In this document: piece after piece, positions 1-10,790 of the stretch
How positions within the stretch are numbered: position 1 is the stretch's first letter
Layout of the letters: every line of letters begins with the position of its first letter
Assembly: GCF_017526105.1 (NCBI RefSeq)
Contig: NZ_CP071839.1
Location: forward strand, 4,975,001-5,039,000
Direction of reading: 5' to 3'
Source: Streptomyces cyanogenus
Lineage (GTDB): Bacteria > Actinomycetota > Actinomycetes > Streptomycetales > Streptomycetaceae
DNA: 64,000 nucleotides
Notes under the pieces: generated by a model
Seen by the model: the letters and a program-made list of their open reading frames with translations, nothing else
The model's database searches: none
What the model was told of the DNA's origin: nothing
Translations under genes and position numbers: made by a program

Positions 1-2611
<2,611 letters not shown>

Positions 2612-2679
2612 AGTTGCTCGCGTCCACTGTGTTGGTTCTGAAACCACGAACAGCCAACGGTTGTTGATTGTTTCATAGT

Positions 2680-2798
2680 GTTTCGGTGGTCATAGCGTGA
2701 GGGAAACGCCCGGTTACATACCGAACCCGGAAGCTAAGCCTCACAGCGCCGATGGTACTGCAGGGGGGACCCTGTGGGAGAGTAGGACGCCGCCGAAC
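2680..2798 (+). rRNA. 5S ribosomal RNA
   Basis: This is a 119-base match to the typical Streptomyces 5S rRNA. It begins GTTTCGGTGGTCATAGCG, contains the CCGAACCCGGAAGCTAAGCC core and ends in CGCCGCCGAAC, which pairs with the start to form helix I. It lies about 70 bases after 23S, so the rrn operon order is 23S-5S. No tRNA is seen in the spacer or downstream. Confidence 0.96.
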
Positions 2799-2808
2799 AA
2801 TTTTTGAG

Positions 2809-2840
2809 AAAACCCCCGCATCGCAAGATGCGGGGGTTTT
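2809..2840 (+). terminator. rRNA operon terminator
   Basis: A 14-bp perfect stem (AAAACCCCCGCATC / GATGCGGGGGTTTT) closes a GCAA tetraloop, 10 bases after the 5S end. The 3' arm itself supplies the run of four T. This is a classical intrinsic terminator. Confidence 0.93.
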
Positions 2841-2859
2841 CTGCGTTTAGGGTGACCCC

Positions 2860-3504
2860 ATGCGCTATGACCTCGTCATCTTCGACAACGACGGTGTCCT
2901 CGTGGACAGCGAGCCCATATCCAACCGGCTCCTGGCCGCCTATCTGACCGAGTTGGGGCATCCCACCTCCTACGAGGACTCCATCCGCGACTACATGGGG
3001 TCGGCGATGCACCGGATCCATGAGCTGATTCTGGAGCGGACGGGACAGCGGCTGCCGGTGGAGTTCGACGAGGTCTTCCACCGGCGGGTGTTCGCCGCGT
3101 TCGAGCGGGAGTTGCAGCCCGTGCCCGGCGTGCCCGGCGTACTGGCGAAGCTGGCCGCGGACGGAGTGCCGTACTGCGTGGCCTCCTCGGGGAGTCATGC
3201 GCGCATCCGGGCCGGGCATCGGGTGACCGGCCTCGACCGGTGGTTCGCCGAGGAACGGATCTTCAGCTCGGAGGACGTGGGGCGGGGCAAGCCGGCGCCG
3301 GATCTGTTCCTGTACGCGGCCGAGCGGATGGGGGTGGCCCCCGAGCGGTGCGTGGTCGTGGAGGACTCCCCGCTGGGCGTCCAGGCGGCCGTGGCGGCCG
3401 GGATGGACGTGTACGGGTTCACCGCCATGACACCGGCGGCGAAGCTCGCTGCCGCCGGCCAACTCTTCCCGGCCATGGATGAGTTGGCTGACCTGCTGGT
3501 ATGA
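2860..3504 (+). CDS. HAD-superfamily hydrolase, subfamily IA (phosphatase/phosphoglucomutase-like)
   Basis: The gene encodes a 214-aa cytosolic protein. Near the N-terminus it shows the HAD nucleophile motif FDNDGVLVDSEP, where the two Asp of DxD act as nucleophile and general acid. Motif II (VASSGSH), the lysine in GRGKPAPD and the acidic VVVEDSPLGV motif IV follow in order. Family members dephosphorylate small phosphorylated metabolites or act as beta-phosphoglucomutases. The squiggle/flap and alpha-helical cap are the normal size for type IA. It is the first gene after the rrn terminator, with an ATG start. The substrate cannot be read from the sequence. Confidence 0.88.
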   Translation: MRYDLVIFDNDGVLVDSEPISNRLLAAYLTELGHPTSYEDSIRDYMGSAMHRIHELILERTGQRLPVEFDEVFHRRVFAAFERELQPVPGVPGVLAKLAADGVPYCVASSGSHARIRAGHRVTGLDRWFAEERIFSSEDVGRGKPAPDLFLYAAERMGVAPERCVVVEDSPLGVQAAVAAGMDVYGFTAMTPAAKLAAAGQLFPAMDELADLLV

Positions 3505-3598
3505 CCCCGGTCGGCGGGTCCGTGCTGACATTTGTCATGCGGAGCACCGGACGATCGTTTCTACTGCGGGACCCCGCCCGGGCGCGAAGCTTGGGGGC

Positions 3599-4312
3599 AT
3601 GACGAAGAACACGGGGAACCAGGACCGGCAGCCGGGCGCGCTGGACAACTTCAAGCCGCTGCTCATCGATGTGGCGGTGCCACTCGGCTCCTACTACCTG
3701 TTCAAGGACGCCTTCGGCATGAGCACCTTCGCGGCGCTCGCCTGGAGCAGCGTGGTACCCGCGGTGCGGACGGTGTGGGGCCTCGTCAAGGAGCGCACGA
3801 CCAACGCGCTGGCGGGTCTCATCCTCGTCGTGAACGTCGTCTCGCTGCTGCTGAGCTTCGTGTCGGGCGACCCGCGGCTGATGCTGGCCAAGGACAGCGG
3901 CGTCAGCAGCACGGTGGCCATCGCGATCCTGTTCTCCGTCCGGTTCGGCAAGCCGATGATGACCGCCGGCATGAAGCCCTTCCTGGTGAAGGGAGACGCG
4001 GCCAAGGAAGCGGCCTGGCAGCGGCTGATGTCCGGGTCGGCGGCCGGGTCGGCGGCCTTCCGCTCCAGGGAGCGGGCGTTCTCCCTGGTGTGGGGTCTGG
4101 CCCTGCTCGCCGAGTGCGTGGTGCGGGCCGTGGGCGCGTACACCATTCCTGTGGACACCATGGTGTGGCTGGGCTCCGTCATCCTGGTCGCTGCGATGGC
4201 GATCGGTGTCGTGGTCAGCGGGGGGCTGGCCGTCGGGCCGATGGAGCGGATGCTCGCGGCCGAGGTGGAGGCCTGCCGGACGGAGCAGCCCGCGCCGGCC
4301 CTCGCCGCCTGA
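3599..4312 (+). CDS. VC0807-type integral membrane protein
   Basis: The gene encodes a 237-aa polytopic membrane protein with about six hydrophobic segments. These include LLIDVAVPLGSYYLF, LAGLILVVNVVSLLLSFV and the C-terminal VWLGSVILVAAMAIGVVVSGG. The pattern resembles the VC0807 family of intracellular-septation-like membrane proteins, whose function is unknown. The ATG start at 3599 follows a GGGGGC stretch. The upstream in-frame extension is not hydrophobic and was left out. No active-site motif is evident, so only the location (cytoplasmic membrane) is supported. Confidence 0.75.
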   Translation: MTKNTGNQDRQPGALDNFKPLLIDVAVPLGSYYLFKDAFGMSTFAALAWSSVVPAVRTVWGLVKERTTNALAGLILVVNVVSLLLSFVSGDPRLMLAKDSGVSSTVAIAILFSVRFGKPMMTAGMKPFLVKGDAAKEAAWQRLMSGSAAGSAAFRSRERAFSLVWGLALLAECVVRAVGAYTIPVDTMVWLGSVILVAAMAIGVVVSGGLAVGPMERMLAAEVEACRTEQPAPALAA

Positions 4313-4398
4313 GCACCGATCAGGCGCGCCGAAGCTGAGGGAAATTCATCTTTGGCTGGATCTACCCACAGGTAGCCCGGGGCCCTACTCTCGCCGCC

Positions 4399-5616
4399 AT
4401 GACTGATGTGCTGCGGCGCGGCAGGGCCTCGCTCGCGTTCGGCTTCTTCGCCCAGGGCGTCGCCTTCGCCCTGCTCGTGACGCGCATCCCGGCCGTCCAG
4501 GACCGGTACGGCGTCTCCGACGCGCTGCTGCCGGTCTTCCTGGCCGCCGTGCCGGTCCTCGCCGGTGTGGGCAGCGTGACCACCGAGCAGCTGGTGAAGC
4601 GGATCCGGCCCAGCCGGCTGCTGCGCTGGTCCCAGCCGGTGGTGCTGCTGGCGCTGCTCGGCGTCGGGGCGGGCGGCCACGGGCAGGTGGCCGCGCTCGC
4701 GGTGGCGCTGGGCGTGTTCGGCCTGGCGGTGGGGGCGCTGGACGCGTCCATGAACATGCTCGGGGTCAGTCTCCAGCGGTCGTACGGGCGCAGCATCATG
4801 CTCGGCTTCCACGCCGCCTACAGCCTGGGCGGGATCCTCGGGGCCTCGCTGGCCTGGGCCGGGGCGCACTGGCACCTGGCGCTGTGGGTGTCGTACCTGC
4901 CGGTGGTGGCCGTGCTGCTGCCGGCGACGCTGGTGGGGAGCCGGTGGTACGTCGACGCGGAGCCCGCGCCGGCGGCGGAGCGCAGCGGGGAGCGCGGGAC
5001 GGTCGTCTTCAGGCTGCTGCTGCCGCTGTGCCTGGTGATGACCTTCGCCTACATCGGGGACTCGACCGTCTCCAACTGGAGCGCGAAGTACCTGAAGGAC
5101 GTGCTGGGCAGCTCGGAGCAGCTGGCGACCGTGCCGTACAACGTGTACATGGTGACCACGCTGGTGGGGCGGTCGCTCGGGGACCTCGGGGTACGGCGGT
5201 TCGGGGCGGTGGCGGTCGTACGGCTGGGGGCGCTGGTCGCGGCCGGCGGGTTCGCGGTGGTGGCCGTGGCGCCCGGCGCGTGGGTGGGGATGCTCGGGTT
5301 CACCCTGTTGGGGCTGGGATTGTGCGTGCTGGTACCGCAGACCTTCGCGGCGGCCGGGCGGCTGTTCCCGCATGCCTCCGATGCGGCGATCGCGCGGCTG
5401 AACATCTTCAACTACGTGGGTTTCCTGATCGGTTCGCCGTTGGTGGGGGCGCTCGGGGACGCCTGGAGCTACCGGGGGGCCGTGCTCGTGCCGATGGTGT
5501 TGGTCCTGGTGACACTGGGGTACGCCAGGTCGTTCGCCGCTCAACCGGACCGATACGGTGGCGGGCATGAGCGGCCGCGCACAGCTGATGTGGGACGAGG
5601 GAGTAACGGGCTATGA
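4399..5616 (+). CDS. MFS transporter (12 TM)
   Basis: The gene encodes a 405-aa protein of alternating hydrophobic helices and short loops, typical of a 12-helix major facilitator. It begins RGRASLAFGFFAQGVAFALLVTRIPAVQDRYGVSD, a layout common in streptomycete sugar- or drug-type MFS proteins. Glycine-rich helices (GFHAAYSLGGILGASLAWAGAHW) mark the second half of the N-domain. The last 50 bases overlap the start of the next gene on the same strand in another frame, which suggests co-transcription. The substrate is not identifiable. Confidence 0.85.
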   Translation: MTDVLRRGRASLAFGFFAQGVAFALLVTRIPAVQDRYGVSDALLPVFLAAVPVLAGVGSVTTEQLVKRIRPSRLLRWSQPVVLLALLGVGAGGHGQVAALAVALGVFGLAVGALDASMNMLGVSLQRSYGRSIMLGFHAAYSLGGILGASLAWAGAHWHLALWVSYLPVVAVLLPATLVGSRWYVDAEPAPAAERSGERGTVVFRLLLPLCLVMTFAYIGDSTVSNWSAKYLKDVLGSSEQLATVPYNVYMVTTLVGRSLGDLGVRRFGAVAVVRLGALVAAGGFAVVAVAPGAWVGMLGFTLLGLGLCVLVPQTFAAAGRLFPHASDAAIARLNIFNYVGFLIGSPLVGALGDAWSYRGAVLVPMVLVLVTLGYARSFAAQPDRYGGGHERPRTADVGRGSNGL

Positions 5617-6739
5617 CTTCGGTCCGAGCCATCCGATGGATCCGGTTCGGCTGGAGCTGACCCGACGGCTGGTCGGTGCCTTCGGGCTCGACCGGGAACT
5701 GCAGGTCGTCGCGGCGAAGCCGGCCGGCGAGTCGACGCTCCGGCTGGTCCACCGGCAGGACTACATCGACGCCGTGAAGGCCGCGTCCGCGGATCCGGCG
5801 GCGGCGGACGTGTCGTACGGGCTCGGTACGGTCGACGATCCCGCGTTCGCCGGTATGCACGAGGTGTCCGCGCTGATCGCGGGCCAGTCGGTGGGCGCGG
5901 CCGAGGCGGTCTGGCGGGGGGACGTCCAGCACGCCGTGAACTTCGCGGGCGGGCTGCACCACGCGATGCCGGGCGGGGCGGCCGGGTTCTGCGTCTACAA
6001 CGACGCCTCGCTGGCGATCGCCCGGCTGCTGGAGCTGGGGGCCGAACGGGTCGCCTACGTGGACGTCGACGTGCATCACGGGGACGGGGTGCAGGCCGCG
6101 TTCTGGGAGGACCCGCGGGTGCTGACGATCTCGCTGCACGAACATCCCCGGACGCTGTTCCCGCAGACCGGGTGGCCGCAGGAGACCGGGGCGGGCGCGG
6201 GGGAGGGAGCCGCGGTCAACGTGGCGCTGCCGGCCGGGACCGGGGACGCGGGGTGGGTACGGGCCTTCCACGCCGTGGTGCCGGAGCTGCTCGCGGAGTT
6301 CCGGCCGCAGGTCCTGGTCTCCCAGCACGGGGCCGACACGCACTTCGAGGACCCGCTCGCGCATCTGGCGGTCTCGCTGGACGCGCAGCGGGCGGTGCAG
6401 GTGGCGTGCCACGAGCTGGCGCACGAGTACGCCGGCGGCCGGTGGGTCGCGCTGGGCGGCGGCGGTTACGCGGTGGTGGACGTCGTACCGCGGTCCTGGA
6501 CGCATCTGGTGGGGATCGCGGCGGGGAAGCCGGTGGCGCCGGAGGCGGTGATCCCGGAGGGGTGGCGCCGGGAAGTGTTCGCGCGGACCCGGCAGTTGGG
6601 GCCGCAGCGGATGACGGACGGGCGGTGGCCGGTGGGGTACGGGGCGTGGGAGGACGGCTACGATCCCGCCGACCGCGTGGACCAGGCCGTACTGGCGACA
6701 CGGCGAGCGGTGTTCCCGCTGCGGGGGCTGCTCGCCTAG
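5567..6739 (+). CDS. acuC: Acetoin utilisation protein AcuC-like (class I histone-deacetylase fold)
   Basis: The gene encodes a 390-aa zinc-dependent deacetylase of the arginase/HDAC superfamily. The sequence shows the HDAC signature order: GGLHHAMPGGAAGFCVYND, then YVDVDVHHGDGVQ (Asp/His metal ligands), VSQHGADTHFEDPL (second Asp ligand) and LGGGGYAVVD with the transition-state tyrosine. In Bacillus AcuC deacetylates acetyl-CoA synthetase; that role here is an inference. The ATG at 5567 is chosen because homologues begin with S-[GR]-A-Q-x-M-W-D-E; an in-frame GTG lies at 5558. It overlaps the preceding MFS gene by 50 bases. Confidence 0.9.
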   Translation: MSGRAQLMWDEGVTGYDFGPSHPMDPVRLELTRRLVGAFGLDRELQVVAAKPAGESTLRLVHRQDYIDAVKAASADPAAADVSYGLGTVDDPAFAGMHEVSALIAGQSVGAAEAVWRGDVQHAVNFAGGLHHAMPGGAAGFCVYNDASLAIARLLELGAERVAYVDVDVHHGDGVQAAFWEDPRVLTISLHEHPRTLFPQTGWPQETGAGAGEGAAVNVALPAGTGDAGWVRAFHAVVPELLAEFRPQVLVSQHGADTHFEDPLAHLAVSLDAQRAVQVACHELAHEYAGGRWVALGGGGYAVVDVVPRSWTHLVGIAAGKPVAPEAVIPEGWRREVFARTRQLGPQRMTDGRWPVGYGAWEDGYDPADRVDQAVLATRRAVFPLRGLLA

Positions 6740-6977
6740 CGCCGCCCGCCGCTGCCGTCCGGGGCGGGCCGCTCGCCCGCGCCGGCGGGGCGTCCGGTTC
6801 GGAGTGGCGCCGCCGTGCCCGTCGAGGCTGTGCCTGTCTGGCCGCCCCGGGGCACGACTTTCCGTGGTTCCGTGGGTGCCCGGCAGGCATGCCGTCATGA
6901 GGGTGTCATTAGGCCAACCGTGCGGGATTCCCCCGTTTCCGCCCCTGCCCCGCTCCTCCTCGGCCACCATCGCATCC

Positions 6978-7793
6978 GTGTGGACCGCCGCTCGTCTCCG
7001 TGCGCATCTGGTGGCTGCTCGGCTGGCCGGGGTCGTGGCGACGTCGCGGGAGGCGAGCCTGCGGAGTTATCGGCTGTTCGCCGCGCGGGACCCGCGTGTG
7101 CTGATCGGGATCGATCCCGAAGGCGCCTGGGAGGCCCGGGACTTGCTCGGGTTGATGGCGGAGAGGTGCGGGGTTTCGGCCGATCCGCTGTACACCTCCG
7201 GGCCCGACGCGATCGATCCGGACCGGACGCTCGCCGCGCTGGACGCCTTCGCGGGGCGGATCCGGGAGGCGGCCCGGCGCGGTGCGCCCGTGCTGCTGGG
7301 CACCGGGCACCCCCACCGGCTGCTGGGTTTCTACGCCGGACTTGCGGACGCGTTGTCGGCGGCGGGATGTGAGGTCCTCACCCCAGCGCAGGGTCGCTGT
7401 GTCGACATATTGACCCGGTTCGGTCTACGCACTCATCGCCTCGACTACGTACGAGGGGTTGCCCTGGTGCGGGAACCGGCGAGCGAGCGCCCCGGTTGTG
7501 AGCCGGGTGTCCACAGCCACTCGCCGCTCCCGGTTCGCGTCGCGCTCGACGCCGCGGCGGAGGCCGGCGGGCCGCTGCCCGAGCTCGTCGTCGGTGACCA
7601 CGGCTGGGTCTGCGGTGCAGGTCAGCTGGGGTTCGAGACCATCGGGCTGGCCGACACCGACGATCCCGCGCTGTTCGTGGGGGAGGCCGAGGGGCGGGTG
7701 TCCGTCGTCGTTCCGGTTGATGACGCAGTGCGGTCTGCTCACTACTGGCCGCTGACCCGCTACGTGCTCAATCGGGCATGTCTGTCACAGTAG
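6978..7793 (+). CDS. Phosphatase-like protein of a streptomycete conserved family
   Basis: The gene encodes about 271 aa with no signal peptide or membrane segment. The ARLRAHLVAARLAGVVATSREASLRSYRLFA start and the later motifs GTGHPHRLLGFY, VGDHGWVCGAGQLG and GLADTDDPALFVGEAEG recall a family annotated as phosphatase in actinomycetes. Substrate and reaction are not established. I used the GTG at 6978, where family-like sequence begins. The frame stays open to ATGs at 6894 and 6804, but that stretch is proline-rich and unlike a globular protein. The 238 bases before it hold no other gene that I can support. Confidence 0.7.
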   Translation: MWTAARLRAHLVAARLAGVVATSREASLRSYRLFAARDPRVLIGIDPEGAWEARDLLGLMAERCGVSADPLYTSGPDAIDPDRTLAALDAFAGRIREAARRGAPVLLGTGHPHRLLGFYAGLADALSAAGCEVLTPAQGRCVDILTRFGLRTHRLDYVRGVALVREPASERPGCEPGVHSHSPLPVRVALDAAAEAGGPLPELVVGDHGWVCGAGQLGFETIGLADTDDPALFVGEAEGRVSVVVPVDDAVRSAHYWPLTRYVLNRACLSQ

Positions 7794-7922
7794 GCCGCCG
7801 ATGGGTGCACCTCTTCCCCACTCGCATCACCCGCCCCTAGTCTGGGGAGTGAGCACGCAGCGACGAAGAGTCACCGGAAGGGGAAGCCGGTGGCCGTCGA
7901 GTGCGGAAGGTTCAGGTGTGTC

Positions 7923-8135
7923 ATGGCTGCAGCTGGCGAGAGGCCTCTGAACGAGGTTCAGTTCCTTACCGTGGCGGAAGTCGCCTCGGTGATGCGAGTG
8001 TCGAAGATGACCGTGTACCGCCTGGTGCACAGCGGTCATCTGCCCGCGATCCGGGTGGGACGGTCGTTCCGCGTCCCGGAGCAAGCGGTACACGAGTACC
8101 TCCGCGACAGCTACGTGGGGGTGGAGACGGCCTGA
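7923..8135 (+). CDS. bdtA: Small excisionase/MerR-type DNA-binding protein, BdtA-like
   Basis: This is a 70-aa protein that is almost entirely one winged helix-turn-helix of the excisionase/MerR type: LTVAEVASVMRVSKMTVYRLVHSGHLPAIRVGRSFRVPEQAV. It resembles the streptomycete protein called BdtA (BldD target A), next to the bS22 gene. The symbol rests on remembered sequence and synteny, not on a search. ATG 7923 gives the 70-aa form. An in-frame GTG at 7890, six bases after AAGGGG, has the better ribosome binding site and would add 11 residues. A role in developmental regulation is inferred. Confidence 0.75.
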   Translation: MAAAGERPLNEVQFLTVAEVASVMRVSKMTVYRLVHSGHLPAIRVGRSFRVPEQAVHEYLRDSYVGVETA

Positions 8136-8270
8136 CGACTGCCCCCGGGTGAGCCGGGGGTGGCCCTCGATTACGACCTCGGCGCTCGGTTGGGTAGGCT
8201 AGCCCCTCGTAGGTCGTGTGGGCCCATGGCGCCCAAACAACCGAGTGATGAGAAGTGAGCGAGGGTAGTC

Positions 8271-8369
8271 GTGGGCTCTGTTATCAAGAAGCGGCGCAAG
8301 CGGATGGCCAAGAAGAAGCACCGCAAGCTGCTCAAGCGCACGCGCGTTCAGCGCCGTAACAAGAAGTAA
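8271..8369 (+). CDS. 30S ribosomal protein bS22 (AURKAIP1/COX24 domain)
   Basis: This is a 32-residue, extremely basic peptide (MGSVIKKRRKRMAKKKHRKL, then LKRTRVQRRNKK) starting at GTG 8271 and ending TAA at 8367-8369. The sequence is nearly that of mycobacterial bS22, a tiny protein bound near the decoding centre of the small subunit. It is followed 23 bases later by a strong terminator. It lies 135 bases after the bdtA-like gene and probably has its own promoter. Confidence 0.9.
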   Translation: MGSVIKKRRKRMAKKKHRKLLKRTRVQRRNKK

Positions 8370-8392
8370 GCGGCGCCGCGAGAGCGTGACAG

Positions 8393-8429
8393 CTGTGGCC
8401 CCCCACCGGGTACCGGTGGGGGGCCACAG
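8393..8429 (+). terminator. Terminator after bS22
   Basis: A 17-bp perfect stem (CTGTGGCCCCCCACCGG / CCGGTGGGGGGCCACAG) closes a 3-base loop. There is no long T run, but very stable G+C hairpins of this type usually terminate transcription in Streptomyces. Confidence 0.85.
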
Positions 8430-8576
8430 GCATGTTCCGGGGTGCCCCGGCATATTCCGATGGGGGAAATTCAGTCACCTCACGCACCCGGGGTCATCAC
8501 AGCGCAACATCGACCGGCTAGGTTGGCCGCAGATGGGAACGCGGGATACCGGTTACGCGGAAGGAAGGCGCTGATC

Positions 8577-9638
8577 TTGGGAAGGATCGTGCTCGTCACC
8601 GGAGTGGCCCGGCAGCTGGGCGGCCGGTTCGTACGGCGGATCCAGCGGGACCCGGAGGTCGACCGTGTCATCGCGGTGGACGCGGTACCCCCGGCGCACC
8701 ATTTGGGCGGGGCCGACTTCATCCAGGCCGACATCCGGCTGCCGACGATCGCCCGGGTGCTCGCCGAGACGGGCGCCGACACGGTCGTCCACATGGACGT
8801 GACGGGCACGGCGCTGGGCGGCGGCAGCCGGGCCACGGTCAAGGAGACCAACGTCATCGGCACCATGCAGCTGCTCGGCGCCTGCCAGAAGTCGCCGACC
8901 GTGCGGCGGCTGGTGGTGAAGTCCAGCACGAACGTCTACGGCTCGGCGCCGCGTGATCCGGCCGTGTTCACCGAGACGACCCCGCCCAAGTCGCTGCCCA
9001 GCGGCGGCTTCGCGAAGGACGCCGTCGAGGTGGAGGGGTACGTGCGCGGATTCGCGCGGCGGCGGCCGGACGTCGCCGTGTGCGTGCTGCGGTTCGCCAA
9101 CATCCTCGGACCGGCCGCGGACACCCCGCTCGCCTCGTACTTCGCGCTGCCCGTGCTGCCGACCGTGTTCGGCTACGACCCGCGGCTGCAGTTCGTGCAC
9201 GAGGACGACGTGATCGAGGTGCTGCGGATCGCCTCCCACGAGCCGCGCCGGGGCACCCTCAACAGCGGCACCTTCAACATCGCCGGGGACGGCGTGCTGC
9301 TGCTCTCGCAGTGCTCCCGGCGGCTCGGGCGGCCCACCGTGCCGCTGCTGCTGCCCGCGGTCACCTGGACCGGCTCCCTGGTCCGTACGCTCGGTATGAC
9401 GGACTTCTCACCGGAGCAGATCCGGCTGCTCACCCACGGGCGGGTGGTGGACACCGTCCAGATGCGCGAGACGCTGGGCTTCACCCCCCGCTACACGACG
9501 GCCGAGGCCTTCGCGGACTTCGCGCGCGGCCAGGCCCCCGGGCTGCTGCCGCCGCAGACCCTCGCGGGGGCCGTGGACCGGCTCGCCGCGCTGACCGCGA
9601 AGGCAGGCGGCCACCCCCAGACGCACGGCGCCAACTGA
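8577..9638 (+). CDS. NAD-dependent epimerase/dehydratase-like (atypical SDR)
   Basis: The gene encodes about 353 aa with an N-terminal Rossmann strand (GRIVLVTGVARQLGGRF) and acidic FIQADIRLP in place of the usual D-x-D. SSTNVYGSAPRDPAVF is the catalytic serine region and FAKDAVEVEGYVRGF replaces YxxxK. The canonical tyrosine is not obvious, so catalysis is uncertain. Homologues sit between the bS22 and acyltransferase genes in streptomycetes. The start is TTG 8577, preceded by AAGGAAGG; GTG 8589 is an alternative. The acyltransferase gene starts 14 bases after its stop, so the two probably form an operon. Confidence 0.82.
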   Translation: MGRIVLVTGVARQLGGRFVRRIQRDPEVDRVIAVDAVPPAHHLGGADFIQADIRLPTIARVLAETGADTVVHMDVTGTALGGGSRATVKETNVIGTMQLLGACQKSPTVRRLVVKSSTNVYGSAPRDPAVFTETTPPKSLPSGGFAKDAVEVEGYVRGFARRRPDVAVCVLRFANILGPAADTPLASYFALPVLPTVFGYDPRLQFVHEDDVIEVLRIASHEPRRGTLNSGTFNIAGDGVLLLSQCSRRLGRPTVPLLLPAVTWTGSLVRTLGMTDFSPEQIRLLTHGRVVDTVQMRETLGFTPRYTTAEAFADFARGQAPGLLPPQTLAGAVDRLAALTAKAGGHPQTHGAN

Positions 9639-9652
9639 GGAGAGCGGCAACG

Positions 9653-10717
9653 ATGGCGGACGCCAAGGTCATTCCGTTCGACGACGACCGGTCCCGCGGG
9701 AGCGCCGCACAGCGCCCGGCGCGGCGCCGGAGCGCGGGGAGCCGGCGCGGCGCGCTCGGGGAGCCGGGCGAGATGGGGGCCGTGCAGCCCCTGCCGGGCC
9801 GGGAGCGGGGGCAGGATGATGGCCCTGTGAGCCGCGAGGAGGAGCCGTCGGGGCCGTCGCAGGACGGCGGCCGGGACGGTGGCCTGGAGCGGCGGGTGGC
9901 GGCCGGGCTGGCCTTCCTGCGGCGCCGGCTCACCGGGGACTACGAGGTCGACGACTTCGGGTACGACGAGGAGCTGACCGACCAGGTCCTGATGTCTTTG
10001 CTGCGGCCGGTGTACGAGAAGTACTTCCGGGTCGAGGTGAAGGGCGTCGAGAACATCCCGGCCGAGGGCGGGGCGCTGATCGTCGCCAACCACTCCGGGA
10101 CGGTGCCGCTGGACGGCCTGATGATGCAGGTGGCGGTGCACGACCACCATCCGGCCGGCCGGCACCTGCGGTTGCTGGCGGCCGACCTGGTCTTCGTGCT
10201 GCCGGTCGTGAACGAGCTGGCCCGCAAGCTGGGGCACACGCTGGCCTGCGCGGAGGACGCGGAAGGGCTGCTGGGCCAGGGCGAGCTGGTCGGGGTGATG
10301 CCGGAGGGCTTCAAGGGCATCGGGAAGCCGTTCGGCGAGCGGTACAAGCTCCAGCGGTTCGGCCGGGGCGGCTTCGTGTCCACGGCCCTGCGGCAGGGCG
10401 CGCCGATCATTCCCTGCTCGATCGTCGGGGCCGAGGAGATCTACCCGATGATCGGCAACGCCAAGACGCTGGCCCGGCTGCTGGGCTTCCCGTACTTCCC
10501 GCTGACGCCGACCTTCCCGTGGCTGGGCCCGCTGGGCGCGATCCCGCTGCCGACGAAGTGGACGATCCAGTTCGGCGAGCCGATCCCGACGGAGGGCTAT
10601 CCGCCGGAGGCGGCGGAGGATCCGATGCTGATGTTCAACCTGACCGACCAGGTGCGGGAGCAGATCCAGCACACGCTGTACAAGCTGCTGGTGCAGCGCC
10701 GGTCGGTGTTCTTCTGA
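9653..10717 (+). CDS. Lysophospholipid acyltransferase family protein (PlsC-like)
   Basis: The gene encodes 354 aa. The first 100 residues are charged and of low complexity. The acyltransferase fold follows, with the HX4D-type motif ANHSGTVPLD and the later MPEGFKGIGKPF (block III, glycerol-phosphate binding) and PIIPCSIVGAEEIYPMIG (block IV). Such enzymes transfer an acyl group from acyl-CoA or acyl-ACP to a lysophospholipid or other lipid alcohol at the inner face of the membrane. It is coupled to the upstream epimerase-like gene. The physiological acceptor is unknown. Confidence 0.88.
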   Translation: MADAKVIPFDDDRSRGSAAQRPARRRSAGSRRGALGEPGEMGAVQPLPGRERGQDDGPVSREEEPSGPSQDGGRDGGLERRVAAGLAFLRRRLTGDYEVDDFGYDEELTDQVLMSLLRPVYEKYFRVEVKGVENIPAEGGALIVANHSGTVPLDGLMMQVAVHDHHPAGRHLRLLAADLVFVLPVVNELARKLGHTLACAEDAEGLLGQGELVGVMPEGFKGIGKPFGERYKLQRFGRGGFVSTALRQGAPIIPCSIVGAEEIYPMIGNAKTLARLLGFPYFPLTPTFPWLGPLGAIPLPTKWTIQFGEPIPTEGYPPEAAEDPMLMFNLTDQVREQIQHTLYKLLVQRRSVFF

Positions 10718-10730
10718 CATCCGCGTACGT

Positions 10731-10778
10731 ACGGCACCGGGGGCGCCCCTGCTCGGAAAGGGGCGCCCCCGGTGCCGT
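10731..10778. terminator. Bidirectional terminator between acyltransferase and rsbN
   Basis: A 19-bp perfect inverted repeat starts ACGGCACCGGGGGCGCCCC, with a 10-base loop. It lies between two convergent genes, so it can serve both strands. Confidence 0.9.
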
Positions 10779-10790
10779 GGCCGTACCGCG

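Noticed and set aside
6804..6977. Upstream starts of the phosphatase-like gene
   Set aside because: The extra residues are proline/arginine-rich with no resemblance to a folded domain and no ribosome binding site advantage.
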